NCBI RefSeq assembly: GCF_000014565.1
Contig: NC_008268.1
Location: forward strand, 3,410,001 to 3,474,000
Direction of reading: 5' to 3'
DNA length: 64,000 nt
DNA from: Rhodococcus jostii RHA1
Lineage (GTDB): Bacteria; Actinomycetota; Actinomycetes; Mycobacteriales; Mycobacteriaceae
Below, piece after piece: positions 16,753-25,989 of this stretch (position 1 is its first letter; each line of letters starts with the position of its first letter). Both the position numbers and the translations under genes were made by a program. The notes below the pieces were generated by a model. The model saw only the letters and a program-made list of their open reading frames with translations, had not been told where the DNA came from and made no database searches.

Positions 16753-18169
16753 TGGTGTACGACGGTCGACGCGTGACTCCTCGTGGGGTTATGCGGTCAG
16801 AGCCGCCGGCGTCACCTCCTCGGTAGGTTCGGGTGTGGCGTGGGTGCCGCGAGACCGGGCGAGCACGTCGAGGCCGAGGTAGCGGCGGCCTTCGATCCAC
16901 TCCTCATGCTGCTCGGCGAGTACCGCGCCGACGAGCCGAATCAGGGCGGTGCGATCGGGGAAGATCCCGACGACATCAGTCCTCCAGCGGATCTCCTTGT
17001 TCAATCTCTCCTGGGGATTGTTCGACCAGATCTGACGCCAGATCTGCTTCGGGAAGCCGGTGAACGCGAGCAGATCCGGGCGAGCCGCGTCGAGATGGTC
17101 GGCGACCTTCGGAAGCTTCTCCGACAAGGCGTCGATCACCCGACCATATTGAGCATGAACGGAATCGGCGTCCGGCTGGTCGTAGACGGAGTGCAGGAGC
17201 GCACGCACCCAGGGCCACGAGTTCTTCGGTGTCTGGGACATGAGATTCGTCGAATAATGCGTCCGGCACCTCTGCCAAGCGGCTCCGGGCAAGGTGGCGC
17301 CGATCGCCGACACGAGGCCGGCGTGCGCGTGAAGAGGTCACCAACCGCACGCCGGACAGCCCGCGGGCGACCAACGACCGGAAGAACGCCAGCCAACCGG
17401 CCCCGTCCTCGGCGGAGGTCACCTCGATTCCCAGGATCTCGCGGTAACCCTCGGCGTTCACTCCGACCGCCACCAGAGCGTGCACGTTCACCACCCGGCC
17501 GTTCTCGCGGACCTTCAGGACGAGGGCGTCGGCGGCGACGAACGTATACGGGCCGGCGTCGAGCGGGCGGCTGCGGAACGCCTCCACCTGGGCGTCGAGG
17601 TCCTTCGCCATCACGGACACCTGGGATTTCGACAGGCTGGTGATGCCGAGCGAGTCGACGAGTTTCTCCATCCGGCGGGTCGAGACCCCGAGCAGGTAGC
17701 AGGTGGCCACCACCGACGTCAGGGCCCGCTCGGCACGCTTGCGGCGCTGCAGTAACCAATCAGGAAAGTACGAGCCCTGACGCAGCTTGGGGATCGCGAT
17801 GTCAAGGGTTCCGGCGCGGGTGGGGGTACCGCCCTGCACGAAGTGCTTGGGGGAGCGAAGTCCCAGTGGCGGTAACCGTTCCGGCTGTTGGTGCGGTCCT
17901 CGGAGCTCACCAAAACCGGCGCCGCACAGGCTGTCGGCCTCGGCGCCCATCAGCGCGTCGATGAACGTGGACAGCAGGCTGCGCAGCAGGTCGGGGCTGG
18001 CGTCGGTGAGGCGATCGGTCAGGAACTGGTGCAGGTCGATATCGTGGGCAGTGGTCATCGCGTGCTCTTTCGTCGAGTCGAGTTGGTAGCTCTCTCGAAG
18101 AATCACGCGATGACCGCCTACTTTCCGGCTACGACACGCCGGTGACGTCCTGATCCGGCTCGTACACCA
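16753..18169. mobile_element. IS256-family insertion sequence (decayed), with candidate terminal inverted repeats
   Basis: TGGTGTACGA (16753-16762) and its exact reverse complement TCGTACACCA (18160-18169) flank the frameshifted transposase at the spacing expected for an IS256 element (~1.4 kb). The terminal repeats may extend outward imperfectly. I could not identify a target-site duplication with confidence. Confidence 0.7.
16789..18058 (-). pseudogene. IS256-family transposase with multiple frameshifts
   Basis: Start MTTAHDIDLHQF at 18058. The reading frame is broken around 17800-17910, where the expected SSEDRTNSRNGYRHWDF stretch lies in another frame and some extra bases are inserted. 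It is broken again near 17330, at the second catalytic aspartate motif (expected TSDAHAGL, found as TSSRARRP). The 3' part (16789-17313) is intact and contains NNPQERLNKEI with the catalytic glutamate. At least two or three indels make it non-functional. Confidence 0.85.
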
Positions 18170-18334
18170 TCGTCATGGACGCAACCCGATCCGCCTCCGG
18201 CGGTCGATACACAGCGCAGGAGGTTGTTGTCATGCTCGACTTGTCGTACTGGTTCCCCGACGTCATCAACGCTCTGACCGCAGCAACGAGGGGTGGCAGT
18301 CGCGTCCATTCAACTAACCCCGGAGGTGATGACA

Positions 18335-18430
18335 GTGATTTCGATCCCCCCATACGGGTTGGGCGACAGCTGGATGGTGTGGACACCTTGGCTGGTGCCC
18401 ATCGTTCTCTGCTGGAACTCCCGGCACTGA
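18335..18430 (+). CDS. Possible 31-aa tryptophan-rich peptide
   Basis: GTG start 8 nt after a perfect GGAGG (18322-18326). The peptide contains four Trp and a hydrophobic core (MVWTPWLVPIVLCW), so it could be membrane-active. It lies between the IS256 end and the ligase relic, overlapping longer frames without recognisable features. Called only on ribosome site and composition. Confidence 0.25.
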   Translation: MISIPPYGLGDSWMVWTPWLVPIVLCWNSRH

Positions 18431-18535
18431 CCCAGTACCTACCGCGCGCAGCTGACATGACTATGGCGGACCATATCACCGCTGTTCCGGAATAAGCGGA
18501 CCGTCTTTGGCCAGGTCACGGGCTTAATCGGGCGT

Positions 18536-19240
18536 ATGCGTCTGATCGCGCCCATGCTGGCCACGGCCGGCACACTCCCGGACAACACGGACCGTCCGTG
18601 GAGTTTCGAGATGAAGTACGACGGGTGCCGGATGCTGGCCTCGGTGGGCAGCTGCGAGCCGGTGCTGTGGACCCGCGCCATGAACGTGGTGACACCTCAA
18701 ATCCCGAGATCGCCGAAGCTTTGACAGCGGCATTCGGCGGCCGCGGACGCATCGTTCTCGACGGTTCGGCCTGCTCCAGCGGCGCATTGGGATTGCACAC
18801 GCGACGAAGCCGTTACAACGACGAATCTCTATGACATTCTTACCCTTTGGCGTCCTGGCGTTCGACGACCTGGACCTCATGAGCGCGCCGCACCTGGATC
18901 GGCGGGCGGAGCTTGTTGAGCTGGATTCGGTCATCCAGGACGTCGGCGGCTTGCCCATCACCGTCGTCCGCACTGGGAAAATCAGAGCAGCAGAATCAGT
19001 TTGAATTCCGCGAAACGTGCTGGAATGGAGGGAATTTTGGCCAAACGGTCGCCATCGATCTACCTTCCGGGCCAGCGGAGTCGAGCCTGGATCAAGCACG
19101 CAATCCGGACTCGCAGTTCGGTTTTGGCGATCGGCTTTGTCGGCTCCAGTCGGTCGGTTGCCGTGCTGATCCTCGGAGCGTACGACGCTACTGGTAATGC
19201 GGGATATTCAAACCTGCGGAGTGCCGATCGATGATGGAGA
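18536..19240 (+). pseudogene. ATP-dependent DNA ligase (LigC/LigD type) relic
   Basis: Fragments in several frames follow the order of an ATP-dependent ligase: RLIAPMLATAG and FEMKYDGCRML (adenylation motif I, KYDG, about 18610), then PEIAEALTAAFGG, FGVLAFDDLDLMSAP, and AGMEGILAKRSPS..YLPGQRS..WIKH (motifs IV-V), ending in VLILGAYDATG. At least three indels separate the pieces. The full-length family is ~350 aa, so most of the gene is present but inactive. Such ligases work in end-joining repair. Confidence 0.8.
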
Positions 19241-19379
19241 GCAAACCGGGGAGTCGGTGTTGCACGCGCTTGTCACGTTGCGTCGACTTGGGGCGATACC
19301 TAGATCATGAGGGCGAGGAAGGCCGCGATAGGTACCAGCGCTCTTGTCGCGATCGCAACCATCGCCGGCGCCTACTCGG

Positions 19380-20630
19380 TTATTCATCACGCCGCCGACC
19401 CAATCGTGCCGATGGCATCGGGGTATTTAGAAGAGCATTCATCGAGCACGCAACAAGCTCGTCGGGGAACTCGGCGTGTCGTGAAAGGTGCGGAATACGG
19501 ACAAGATCGTTGAGTGCTGTGCGAACCGCATTCACCAGCGCGAGTGCGTCTGCCTCGGTGACTTCTGAACGCGAGGTTCGTAGCCATTTGACCCATTCGG
19601 CGAGGTCGTCCTGGCGGATTCGCCGATCACGCTCGGCAGCACTAGCGGGGAGGTTGAGGGCTTCGGTAACTGACACCGCGAACAGATCCGTTGCTTCGGT
19701 TGCGATACGAACATAACCTCTCACGAGGCCTTCGATGACCTGTTCATCGGAGACGCTGTGATGCATGGTCCTGGAGCTCTCCAGGGCCATCCATTCCTGT
19801 ACTCGGATGATCATGGCGGAAAGGATGTCGGCCTTGCTGTCGAAGTACCTGTAGACGGCAGGGCCTGCGATGCCGAACTCGTCGAGGCTGACTCCACCGA
19901 AACCGCGCTCCCGGAACGCGCGCGCCGCTGCTGCGATGATCTGTTCGCGACGTGATGTACCTGGTCGTTCATTTGCGACTGGAGCCTCCGCCGCTGGCGC
20001 ATCGCGGGACTCGGGTGACGCTGACGCGAATTCGGGGGTATTGATGGCTGCCAACGCAGCAGACACCAGCAGTGGGGACAGGCGACGCTGCGACAGTAAC
20101 CGGTCGCAGTGCCCTGGGCTGGTGATGATGCTCACCGCCATCCACGCGCGTACGTCGGCACCGAATCTGCTCTTGGAGGGATCGGCTTTTTCAATGGCCC
20201 TTCGCACCGCGCCTCCGATGCGACGAGTACCCTCGCGCACTCGCTCGAAGTCATCGGCGGTGAGGTGCCGTGCTTCTCGCTGCCATAGGGGGCCGAGTCG
20301 AAGGCTCTCCAGTGATGCCTCGACCATCCGCGTCAATAACTCCTCTAAGCTGCAGACGCCGGTTTCGGAGCGCTCGGCGGATTGGGCTGCCATGAGCAGT
20401 CGGTCCTGGTCTTCGAGGACCACCTGCGACAGTAGATCCTGCTTGTTGGCGAAGTGCCGGTAGATCGCCCGTGCGGTGACGTCGGTTGCCTCGGCGATGT
20501 CTTCCATCCGCACGGCGTGAAACCCGTATTTCGTGAACAATTCACTGGCGTTGTGGAGTATCTGCGCACGCCGGTCACGGGGTCGCCGGCGCGTGGCAGC
20601 GGACGCCTTCACAGTTTGCGATGCGGTCAC
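19380..20630 (-). CDS. TetR-family regulator with two tandem TetR units
   Basis: 416 aa. First unit: HTH RRAQILHNASELFTKYGFHAVRMEDIAEATDV then ARAIYRHFANKQDLL (about residues 18-65) plus a helical regulatory domain. Second unit from about residue 230: SRREQIIAAAARAFRERGFGG, then SLDEFGIAGPAVYRYFDSK. The second HTH seems to lack about five residues of helix 2 compared with the usual SLDxIxxxVGIAGPAVYRYF. The GTG start is preceded by GGAGGAAAGG. It diverges from the acyl-CoA/BVMO cluster and is its probable regulator. Confidence 0.82.
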   Translation of the reverse strand: MTASQTVKASAATRRRPRDRRAQILHNASELFTKYGFHAVRMEDIAEATDVTARAIYRHFANKQDLLSQVVLEDQDRLLMAAQSAERSETGVCSLEELLTRMVEASLESLRLGPLWQREARHLTADDFERVREGTRRIGGAVRRAIEKADPSKSRFGADVRAWMAVSIITSPGHCDRLLSQRRLSPLLVSAALAAINTPEFASASPESRDAPAAEAPVANERPGTSRREQIIAAAARAFRERGFGGVSLDEFGIAGPAVYRYFDSKADILSAMIIRVQEWMALESSRTMHHSVSDEQVIEGLVRGYVRIATEATDLFAVSVTEALNLPASAAERDRRIRQDDLAEWVKWLRTSRSEVTEADALALVNAVRTALNDLVRIPHLSRHAEFPDELVACSMNALLNTPMPSARLGRRRDE

Positions 20631-21296
20631 GACGCCCCCTTTCCTCCTCGAGGCCCATATGGGATGCACACATGTCCGGACAGGCGGCGCAGCCGTTAGT
20701 ACAGCCTTCTGACGATATACCGGCGGCGGACGGTCCCCCGCAGTATCCCGCACTGCCGCCGTTCGAGGGCCGATCGGACACAATGCCTCCTCCCACGCGA
20801 GGCGATGCAGGCGCACTGCGCCCGAGCGTGGGGGAAGTCTCCACTACGGCCGCAGTCCGAACAGTATGCACAATTGCGATAAGAGTCATGGACAACTTCC
20901 GTTACTTGATGCTACCTGCTTGATTCGTTGAAAGATACGTCCGCCTGACATTTTCGGCTCAAGGCCCAGGGACGCGCCACCGCGCACTGCCGCGGTTCAC
21001 TCGCGGATCGGCAGCTCTTCCGACCTGGAATTTGCAGCCTCACCAGCTCATATGCTTCCGAATGAACGAAAAATCAACCATGCATCCTCTGAACTCTCCG
21101 GCTCTGAGCAGTTTCACATTCTCAGATACGAGCTATTGACATATCTACGGCGGGGGGCCTATTAATGTGAGTAGAAGCACACCCGGATCGTGAATCAGAC
21201 CACTAGGGATCAAGGACATGCCTCCTCGCGGAGGCGACCATCCGCACCCGGCCGGTCACAGCTTCTGCTTACGCCCGTTCGAACAAAGGAACTTCG
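20631..21296. other. Divergent regulatory region, no supported gene
   Basis: 666 bp between the tandem-TetR gene and the enoyl-CoA hydratase gene. It holds the promoter at 21136-21165 and a direct repeat CTTGAT-N8-CTTGAT near 20908. Frames in this gap have no family signatures. Confidence 0.5.
21136..21165 (+). promoter_or_regulatory. Candidate promoter of the acyl-CoA/BVMO cluster
   Basis: TTGACA (21136-21141), an 18-nt spacer and TATTAA (21160-21165) match the housekeeping consensus well. The element lies about 130 nt before the first gene and is the best promoter in the gap. Confidence 0.55.
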
Positions 21297-22070
21297 ATGA
21301 AGGATCTGCAATTTCTGCAATGGAAGACCGATCAGAAGGTAGGCACGGTCTGGCTTACCCGCCCGCCGGTCAACGCGGTCACCCGGGAGATGTACGCAGA
21401 GATCAAGTGGTTCTTCACCCACACGGAGGAGTACCTCCCCGAGGCTCGGGCGATCGTCTTGACCGGCGCCGGCAAGCACTTCTGCGGCGGCAACGATCTC
21501 ACCGAATTCCAGACGATGACGCCGGAAAACGCCGGTGAGCGCATGCTTGCGGTCCGTGAAGCGTTCTGGTCGATCTACGATTGCCCGTTGCCGGTGATCG
21601 CAGCTGTCCACGGAGTGGCCGTGGGCACCGGATTGGCCCTGGCAGCGTCGTGTGATCTGGTCGTGGCAGCCAAGGGCGCCACCTTCACGCTTCCCGAGGT
21701 CAACGTCGGTGTGATGGGCGGCGCCAAACATGCCTCACGCCTGGTACCGCAGCAGTTGGTCCGCTATTTGCACCTCACCGGCGAACCGCTGTCTGCCGAG
21801 GAACTCGCGCAGCAGGGCGGCGTCTTGAAAGTCGTCGATCCCGATCAGCTACTCGACGTAGCCTACGACGTGGCGGCCAAGATGGTCCGGCACTCGCCGG
21901 TCACGTTGCGGTTCGCCAAGCGCAGCCTCAATGCGATCGAATACCAGGACCTCAAGGGCGGCTACGAGTTCGAGCAGGGTCTTTCCGGCGAGTTGTCCGC
22001 CTACTCAGACGCCAAAGAGGCCGTGGCAGCATTCTTCGAGCATCGCGCGCCGGCCTACACGGGAGCATGA
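21297..22070 (+). CDS. Enoyl-CoA hydratase/isomerase family protein
   Basis: A 257-aa crotonase-fold protein. The first oxyanion-hole motif is HFCGGNDL (about residues 61-68), the second GVAVGTGLAL (about 106-115). The crotonase Glu of the GGGCEL motif is replaced (GTGLAL), but the second Glu is kept in LPEVNVG (E134). It may therefore catalyse hydration with one acid/base residue, or another crotonase reaction. First gene of a tight five-gene run; the next start is 1 nt after its stop. Confidence 0.82.
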   Translation: MKDLQFLQWKTDQKVGTVWLTRPPVNAVTREMYAEIKWFFTHTEEYLPEARAIVLTGAGKHFCGGNDLTEFQTMTPENAGERMLAVREAFWSIYDCPLPVIAAVHGVAVGTGLALAASCDLVVAAKGATFTLPEVNVGVMGGAKHASRLVPQQLVRYLHLTGEPLSAEELAQQGGVLKVVDPDQLLDVAYDVAAKMVRHSPVTLRFAKRSLNAIEYQDLKGGYEFEQGLSGELSAYSDAKEAVAAFFEHRAPAYTGA

Positions 22071-22071
22071 G

Positions 22072-23259
22072 ATGAATGCTGTTTCACCTGTGCCGGTCGA
22101 GCAGATCACCGAGATCGCCGATCTGCGGCGCGAGGCTCGGAGGTGGCTTGCCGAAACAGAGATCCCCACCGTGCCGTTGGAGCTGGAGGAACGGTTCAAC
22201 GTCCTTCGTCGATGGCAGCGCACACTATTCGATGGCGGATGGATGGGGCTGGGATGGTCACGTGAAGCCGGCGGACGTGGCCTCACCGCGCGGCACCAGC
22301 AAGTCTTCTCCGAGGAGCTGGCGCGCGCTCATGCACCCGCCCCGATCGGGTTGATCGGCCTCGATGTGGTCGGCCCCTCGATCCACCGGTACGGTTCGCC
22401 CGAGCAGCGCTCCCGTTTTCTGCCACCGCTGCTCGTCGGCGAAGACATCTGGTGTCAGGGGTTCTCCGAACCCTCTGCCGGCTCCGACCTCGCATCGCTG
22501 CGGACCCGCGCTCTTCGCCACGGGGACAAGTACGTCGTCAACGGACAGAAGGTCTGGACCAGTTGGGGCAATCAGGCCAGTTGGTGCGCATTGCTGTGCC
22601 GCACCGACCCCGACGCCGAACCCAAGCACGCCGGCATCTCCTACCTCATCGTCGACATGAGTTCCCCCGGAATCACCGTCCGTCCACTCGTCCAGATGAC
22701 AGGCGATGCCGAATTCTGTGAGGTCTTCTTCGACAACGTCGAAGTCCCGGTCGGCAACCTGGTCGGCAAGGAAAACGACGGCTGGCGAATTGCCCTCGAC
22801 ACCCTGTCTCAGGAACGTGGCAACTATGCAATGCGCCGACAGGTGGAGATCGGCTGGGGTGTCGAGAAGACGATCGACGGACTACGAGGCGCCTCCCTGG
22901 AATCGACGACCAATCGTCGGATCAGCACCGCCATCGGAGAGTCACATGTGGCGCTGCGGGTGTTGGATGCTCAGATCCGCCGAACTGTGCAACGCCTGAT
23001 CGACGAAGTGGGACCACATCCGCTCGACTCGATCGACAAGCTCGTCCTCAACGACGCAGAGCAGGTGGTCGGCCGCGCCCTCGTCGATCTCCTCGGACCG
23101 TTCCGCCTCGACGCCGAATCACAACCTCTCGGGCTGAACGCCGCGCAGTTGATTCACGATCATTACTTCTCGCGTGCCGCATCGATCTACGGCGGTACAT
23201 CGCAGATCCAACGCAACATCGTTGCCGAGCGGCTGCTCGGCCTACCCAGGAGCCGATGA
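22072..23259 (+). CDS. Acyl-CoA dehydrogenase (first of a pair)
   Basis: A 395-aa flavoprotein. FAD/substrate motif WCQGFSEPSAGSDLASL lies at about residues 127-143, and the C-terminal IYGGTSQIQRNIVAERLLGL is the standard end of the family. It oxidises an acyl-CoA to the 2-enoyl-CoA. Its stop overlaps the start of a second, shorter acyl-CoA dehydrogenase, an arrangement typical of heteromeric alpha2beta2 enzymes in steroid and branched-substrate degradation in actinobacteria. Confidence 0.87.
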   Translation: MNAVSPVPVEQITEIADLRREARRWLAETEIPTVPLELEERFNVLRRWQRTLFDGGWMGLGWSREAGGRGLTARHQQVFSEELARAHAPAPIGLIGLDVVGPSIHRYGSPEQRSRFLPPLLVGEDIWCQGFSEPSAGSDLASLRTRALRHGDKYVVNGQKVWTSWGNQASWCALLCRTDPDAEPKHAGISYLIVDMSSPGITVRPLVQMTGDAEFCEVFFDNVEVPVGNLVGKENDGWRIALDTLSQERGNYAMRRQVEIGWGVEKTIDGLRGASLESTTNRRISTAIGESHVALRVLDAQIRRTVQRLIDEVGPHPLDSIDKLVLNDAEQVVGRALVDLLGPFRLDAESQPLGLNAAQLIHDHYFSRAASIYGGTSQIQRNIVAERLLGLPRSR

Positions 23260-24332
23260 TGAGTCTCACCGCAGCTGACGTGGACCTCGTCACCCCGATC
23301 CGCGAATTCTTTGACCGCCGTGTCACATCCGACTACCGCCATGCCCTGCTCAGTGGCGGCGGCTGGGACCCGGAGCTGATGGCCGAACTCGACGACCTCG
23401 GCTGGTCCGAGCTGACCCGCCCCGAAAACCGCGGTGGTCTAGGAATCGACCTGACCGCGGTCGCCGGTCTGATCGCCTTGGTCGGTGATCGGCTCGTACC
23501 CGGCCCCCTGGTCGAGCAACTGATCTTGCCGGCGTACCTCGACATTCCCGACGGTTCGCTCGTCGCCTTCGCCGACCCTGCCGTCACTCTCGACTGGGCA
23601 TCCTCGATCGGTTCCGTGCACATGGAATCGGGGCAGATCCAGGGAACGATCGAACTCGTACGCTTCGGCGCCGAGGCCGACTCGCTGGTACTGGCAGTCG
23701 ACGGCCCGGACGGACCGGCGCTGCTGCTCCTACCGGGCAGTGACCCGGCGCTGGCGCTCACGCCGATCAGCAGTTCCGATCCCACATCGCATTACGTGCG
23801 CCTGGAGATCGCATCGCGAACTGTCACCGACGCCGAGATCCTCGCCACCGGAATCGAAGCGGCCACACTCCTACGACAGATCCGGGCATGGTTCCGGCTT
23901 CTCACCGCGTGCGAAATCAGTGGTATCGCCCGCCGTATGCTCGAGAAGACTGTCGAGTACGTCGCGCAGCGCCAGCAATTCGGCAAGCCCGTCGGATCCT
24001 TCCAAGCCGTGAAACACATTGCGGCGTCGATGGCACAGGCGGCCATCTCGATGGAGGCGCTCTGCGAGGCAACGGTTTCCGATATTGCCTCTGCCGAGGT
24101 TGATTTCGACATCGAGATGGCAACGTGGACGGCCAAGGCCTATGCCGCCGGCGCCGGACGACAGGTGGTCGAGGACGCCTTGCAGTTGCATGGCGGGATC
24201 GGCTTCACCACCGAATACGACCTACACTGGTACTACCGCCGCGTCCTCGCCCTGCGGACCTGGTATGGGGACGAGCACGAACTCCACGCACTCATCGGTT
24301 CGCGGCGCCTGACCGACGGAGTCGACCGATGA
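23256..24332 (+). CDS. Acyl-CoA dehydrogenase (second, divergent subunit)
   Basis: 358 aa, shorter and more divergent than the preceding paralogue. The C-terminal half is recognisable: QRQQFGKPVGSFQAVKHIA (about residues 244-262) and LQLHGGIGFTTEYDLHWYYRR. The N-terminal FAD motif is weak. Start is ATGATG with a four-base overlap with the previous gene, and its stop overlaps the ligase start. Likely the partner subunit of a heteromeric dehydrogenase. Confidence 0.82.
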   Translation: MMSLTAADVDLVTPIREFFDRRVTSDYRHALLSGGGWDPELMAELDDLGWSELTRPENRGGLGIDLTAVAGLIALVGDRLVPGPLVEQLILPAYLDIPDGSLVAFADPAVTLDWASSIGSVHMESGQIQGTIELVRFGAEADSLVLAVDGPDGPALLLLPGSDPALALTPISSSDPTSHYVRLEIASRTVTDAEILATGIEAATLLRQIRAWFRLLTACEISGIARRMLEKTVEYVAQRQQFGKPVGSFQAVKHIAASMAQAAISMEALCEATVSDIASAEVDFDIEMATWTAKAYAAGAGRQVVEDALQLHGGIGFTTEYDLHWYYRRVLALRTWYGDEHELHALIGSRRLTDGVDR

Positions 24333-25945
24333 TCACCGCAACTCACACCGATTCCGCGCGCCGCGACCGCTACCTCACCAGCGGCGAGTGGAGCCACAGC
24401 ACGATCGATTCTGCTTTGGCCGAGTATGCACACCATCATCCCGATCGGCTGGCTGTGGTCGATGGCGATCGTCAGGTCAGTTATGCCGAACTCGACGCCA
24501 TGATCCGCCGGTTGGCCGGCGTGCTACTCGAGCGTGGGATCCGGCCGGGGGACTCGGTGGTCTGGCAGTTGCCGAACTGGCTTGAAGCGATTGTCGTACA
24601 TCACGGCGCGCTGCGGATCGGCGCCGTCTCCACCCCGATCATCCCGATCTATCGACATCGCGAAGTGCAGTTCATTCTGAAGCAGTCGCGAGCGCGTATC
24701 GCGTTTGCGCCCGGCATGTTCCGCACCTTCGACCACCGCGGGATGTTCGACGAGCTGGCGCCCACGCTTCCCGACCTCGAGCATGTGATCACCGTTCGCG
24801 GTTCCGACAACGAGTTCGACCACCTCCTCTCGGGCGCAACTCCACTCGACAATCCCGTCGAGCACGCCAGCACCGATATCGCATTGCTTCTGTACACATC
24901 CGGAACCACCTCCGATCCGAAGGGTGCTCTACACACCCACGAAAGCCTGGATTACGAGAACCGGAGCATCATCGAACTCTTCGATCTGACCGGCGAGGAC
25001 ATCGTGTACATGCCCTCACCGGTCGGTCACATCACCGGAATTCTGTACGGACTGCAGTTGCCGTTCATGCTCGGCAGCCATGTCGTGTTCCAAGATATCT
25101 GGGACCCCGGCGCCGGTCTGGAGTTGCTGCAACGCCGACACTGCACGTTCGTCGTCGGTGCCACACCCTTCTTGCACGGACTGGTACACCACCCGGATCT
25201 CGCCGAGTACGACATCGCCCTGCGGGTTTTTGGTTGCGGTGGCGCCGACGTACCCCCCGAACTGATCCGGCAGGCCGAGGAGCAGCTGGGCTGCACCGCG
25301 ACCCGCATCTACGGATCGACCGAATTCCCGACTCTGTCCGGCGGAAACGCGAGCGATCCGCTGGACAAGCGCGCCACCACAGACGGGCGTCCTATCGGGT
25401 CCGCAGAAGCGAGGACTGTCGATGAGCACGACACTCCGGTCCCCCCGGGCGCGGTCGGCGACCTGCAGGTTCGCGGCCCTGACCTGTTCACCGGATACCT
25501 CGATTCGAGACTCAATGCGGATGCCTTCGCCTCGGGTGGCTGGTTTCGGACCGGTGATCTGGCGGTGATCGACGAGGACGGGTACATCCAGATCACCGGT
25601 CGGCGTAAGGACATCATCGTTCGGGGCGGGGAGAACATTTCCGCCAAGGAGATCGAAGACCTGCTCTTCGAATATCCCGGTATTGCCGATATCGCGGTGG
25701 TCGGCATGCCCGACCCGATCATGGTCGAACGCATCTGCGCCTATGTGGTACCGAGCGACCAGGCGCATCCACCTGCGCTGGACGAGCTCACGTCGTTCCT
25801 GCGCGAACATCGGATGGCTACCCAGAAGCTGCCCGAGCGGCTCGAAGTCGTCGAACAACTACCGCGGACGGCGACAGGCAAGATCCAAAAGTTCATCCTG
25901 CGTGACCGAATCCGGGACGCTCTGACCTCCGACAACGCTGTCTGA
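24329..25945 (+). CDS. Acyl-CoA synthetase (AMP-forming, class I adenylate-forming)
   Basis: 538 aa with the full ANL set: ATP loop YTSGTTSDPKGALHTH, the YGSTEFP aromatic motif, GWFRTGDLAVIDEDGY (A7) and GRRKDIIVRGGENISAKEIE (A8 hinge), and a C-terminal lysine in TGKIQKF. It activates a carboxylic acid to its CoA thioester. The start overlaps the previous stop (ATGA). In this cluster the likely substrate is the acid released by the lactonase after Baeyer-Villiger oxidation. Confidence 0.9.
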   Translation: MITATHTDSARRDRYLTSGEWSHSTIDSALAEYAHHHPDRLAVVDGDRQVSYAELDAMIRRLAGVLLERGIRPGDSVVWQLPNWLEAIVVHHGALRIGAVSTPIIPIYRHREVQFILKQSRARIAFAPGMFRTFDHRGMFDELAPTLPDLEHVITVRGSDNEFDHLLSGATPLDNPVEHASTDIALLLYTSGTTSDPKGALHTHESLDYENRSIIELFDLTGEDIVYMPSPVGHITGILYGLQLPFMLGSHVVFQDIWDPGAGLELLQRRHCTFVVGATPFLHGLVHHPDLAEYDIALRVFGCGGADVPPELIRQAEEQLGCTATRIYGSTEFPTLSGGNASDPLDKRATTDGRPIGSAEARTVDEHDTPVPPGAVGDLQVRGPDLFTGYLDSRLNADAFASGGWFRTGDLAVIDEDGYIQITGRRKDIIVRGGENISAKEIEDLLFEYPGIADIAVVGMPDPIMVERICAYVVPSDQAHPPALDELTSFLREHRMATQKLPERLEVVEQLPRTATGKIQKFILRDRIRDALTSDNAV

Positions 25946-25989
25946 TTGCACTCCCCATCTCCCTCGTACCCCTTCCGGAAGGAAATCCA

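Noticed and set aside
18232..18495. Frame starting MLDLSYWFPDVIN with a good ribosome site
   Set aside because: Composition becomes unnatural after ~25 residues and no family fits; the overlapping 31-aa frame is a slightly better candidate.
19307..19513. 68-codon ORF with a signal-peptide-like start
   Set aside because: Its second half overlaps the 3' end of the tandem-TetR gene antisense, and there is no recognisable mature domain. At most it is a truncated secreted-protein start.
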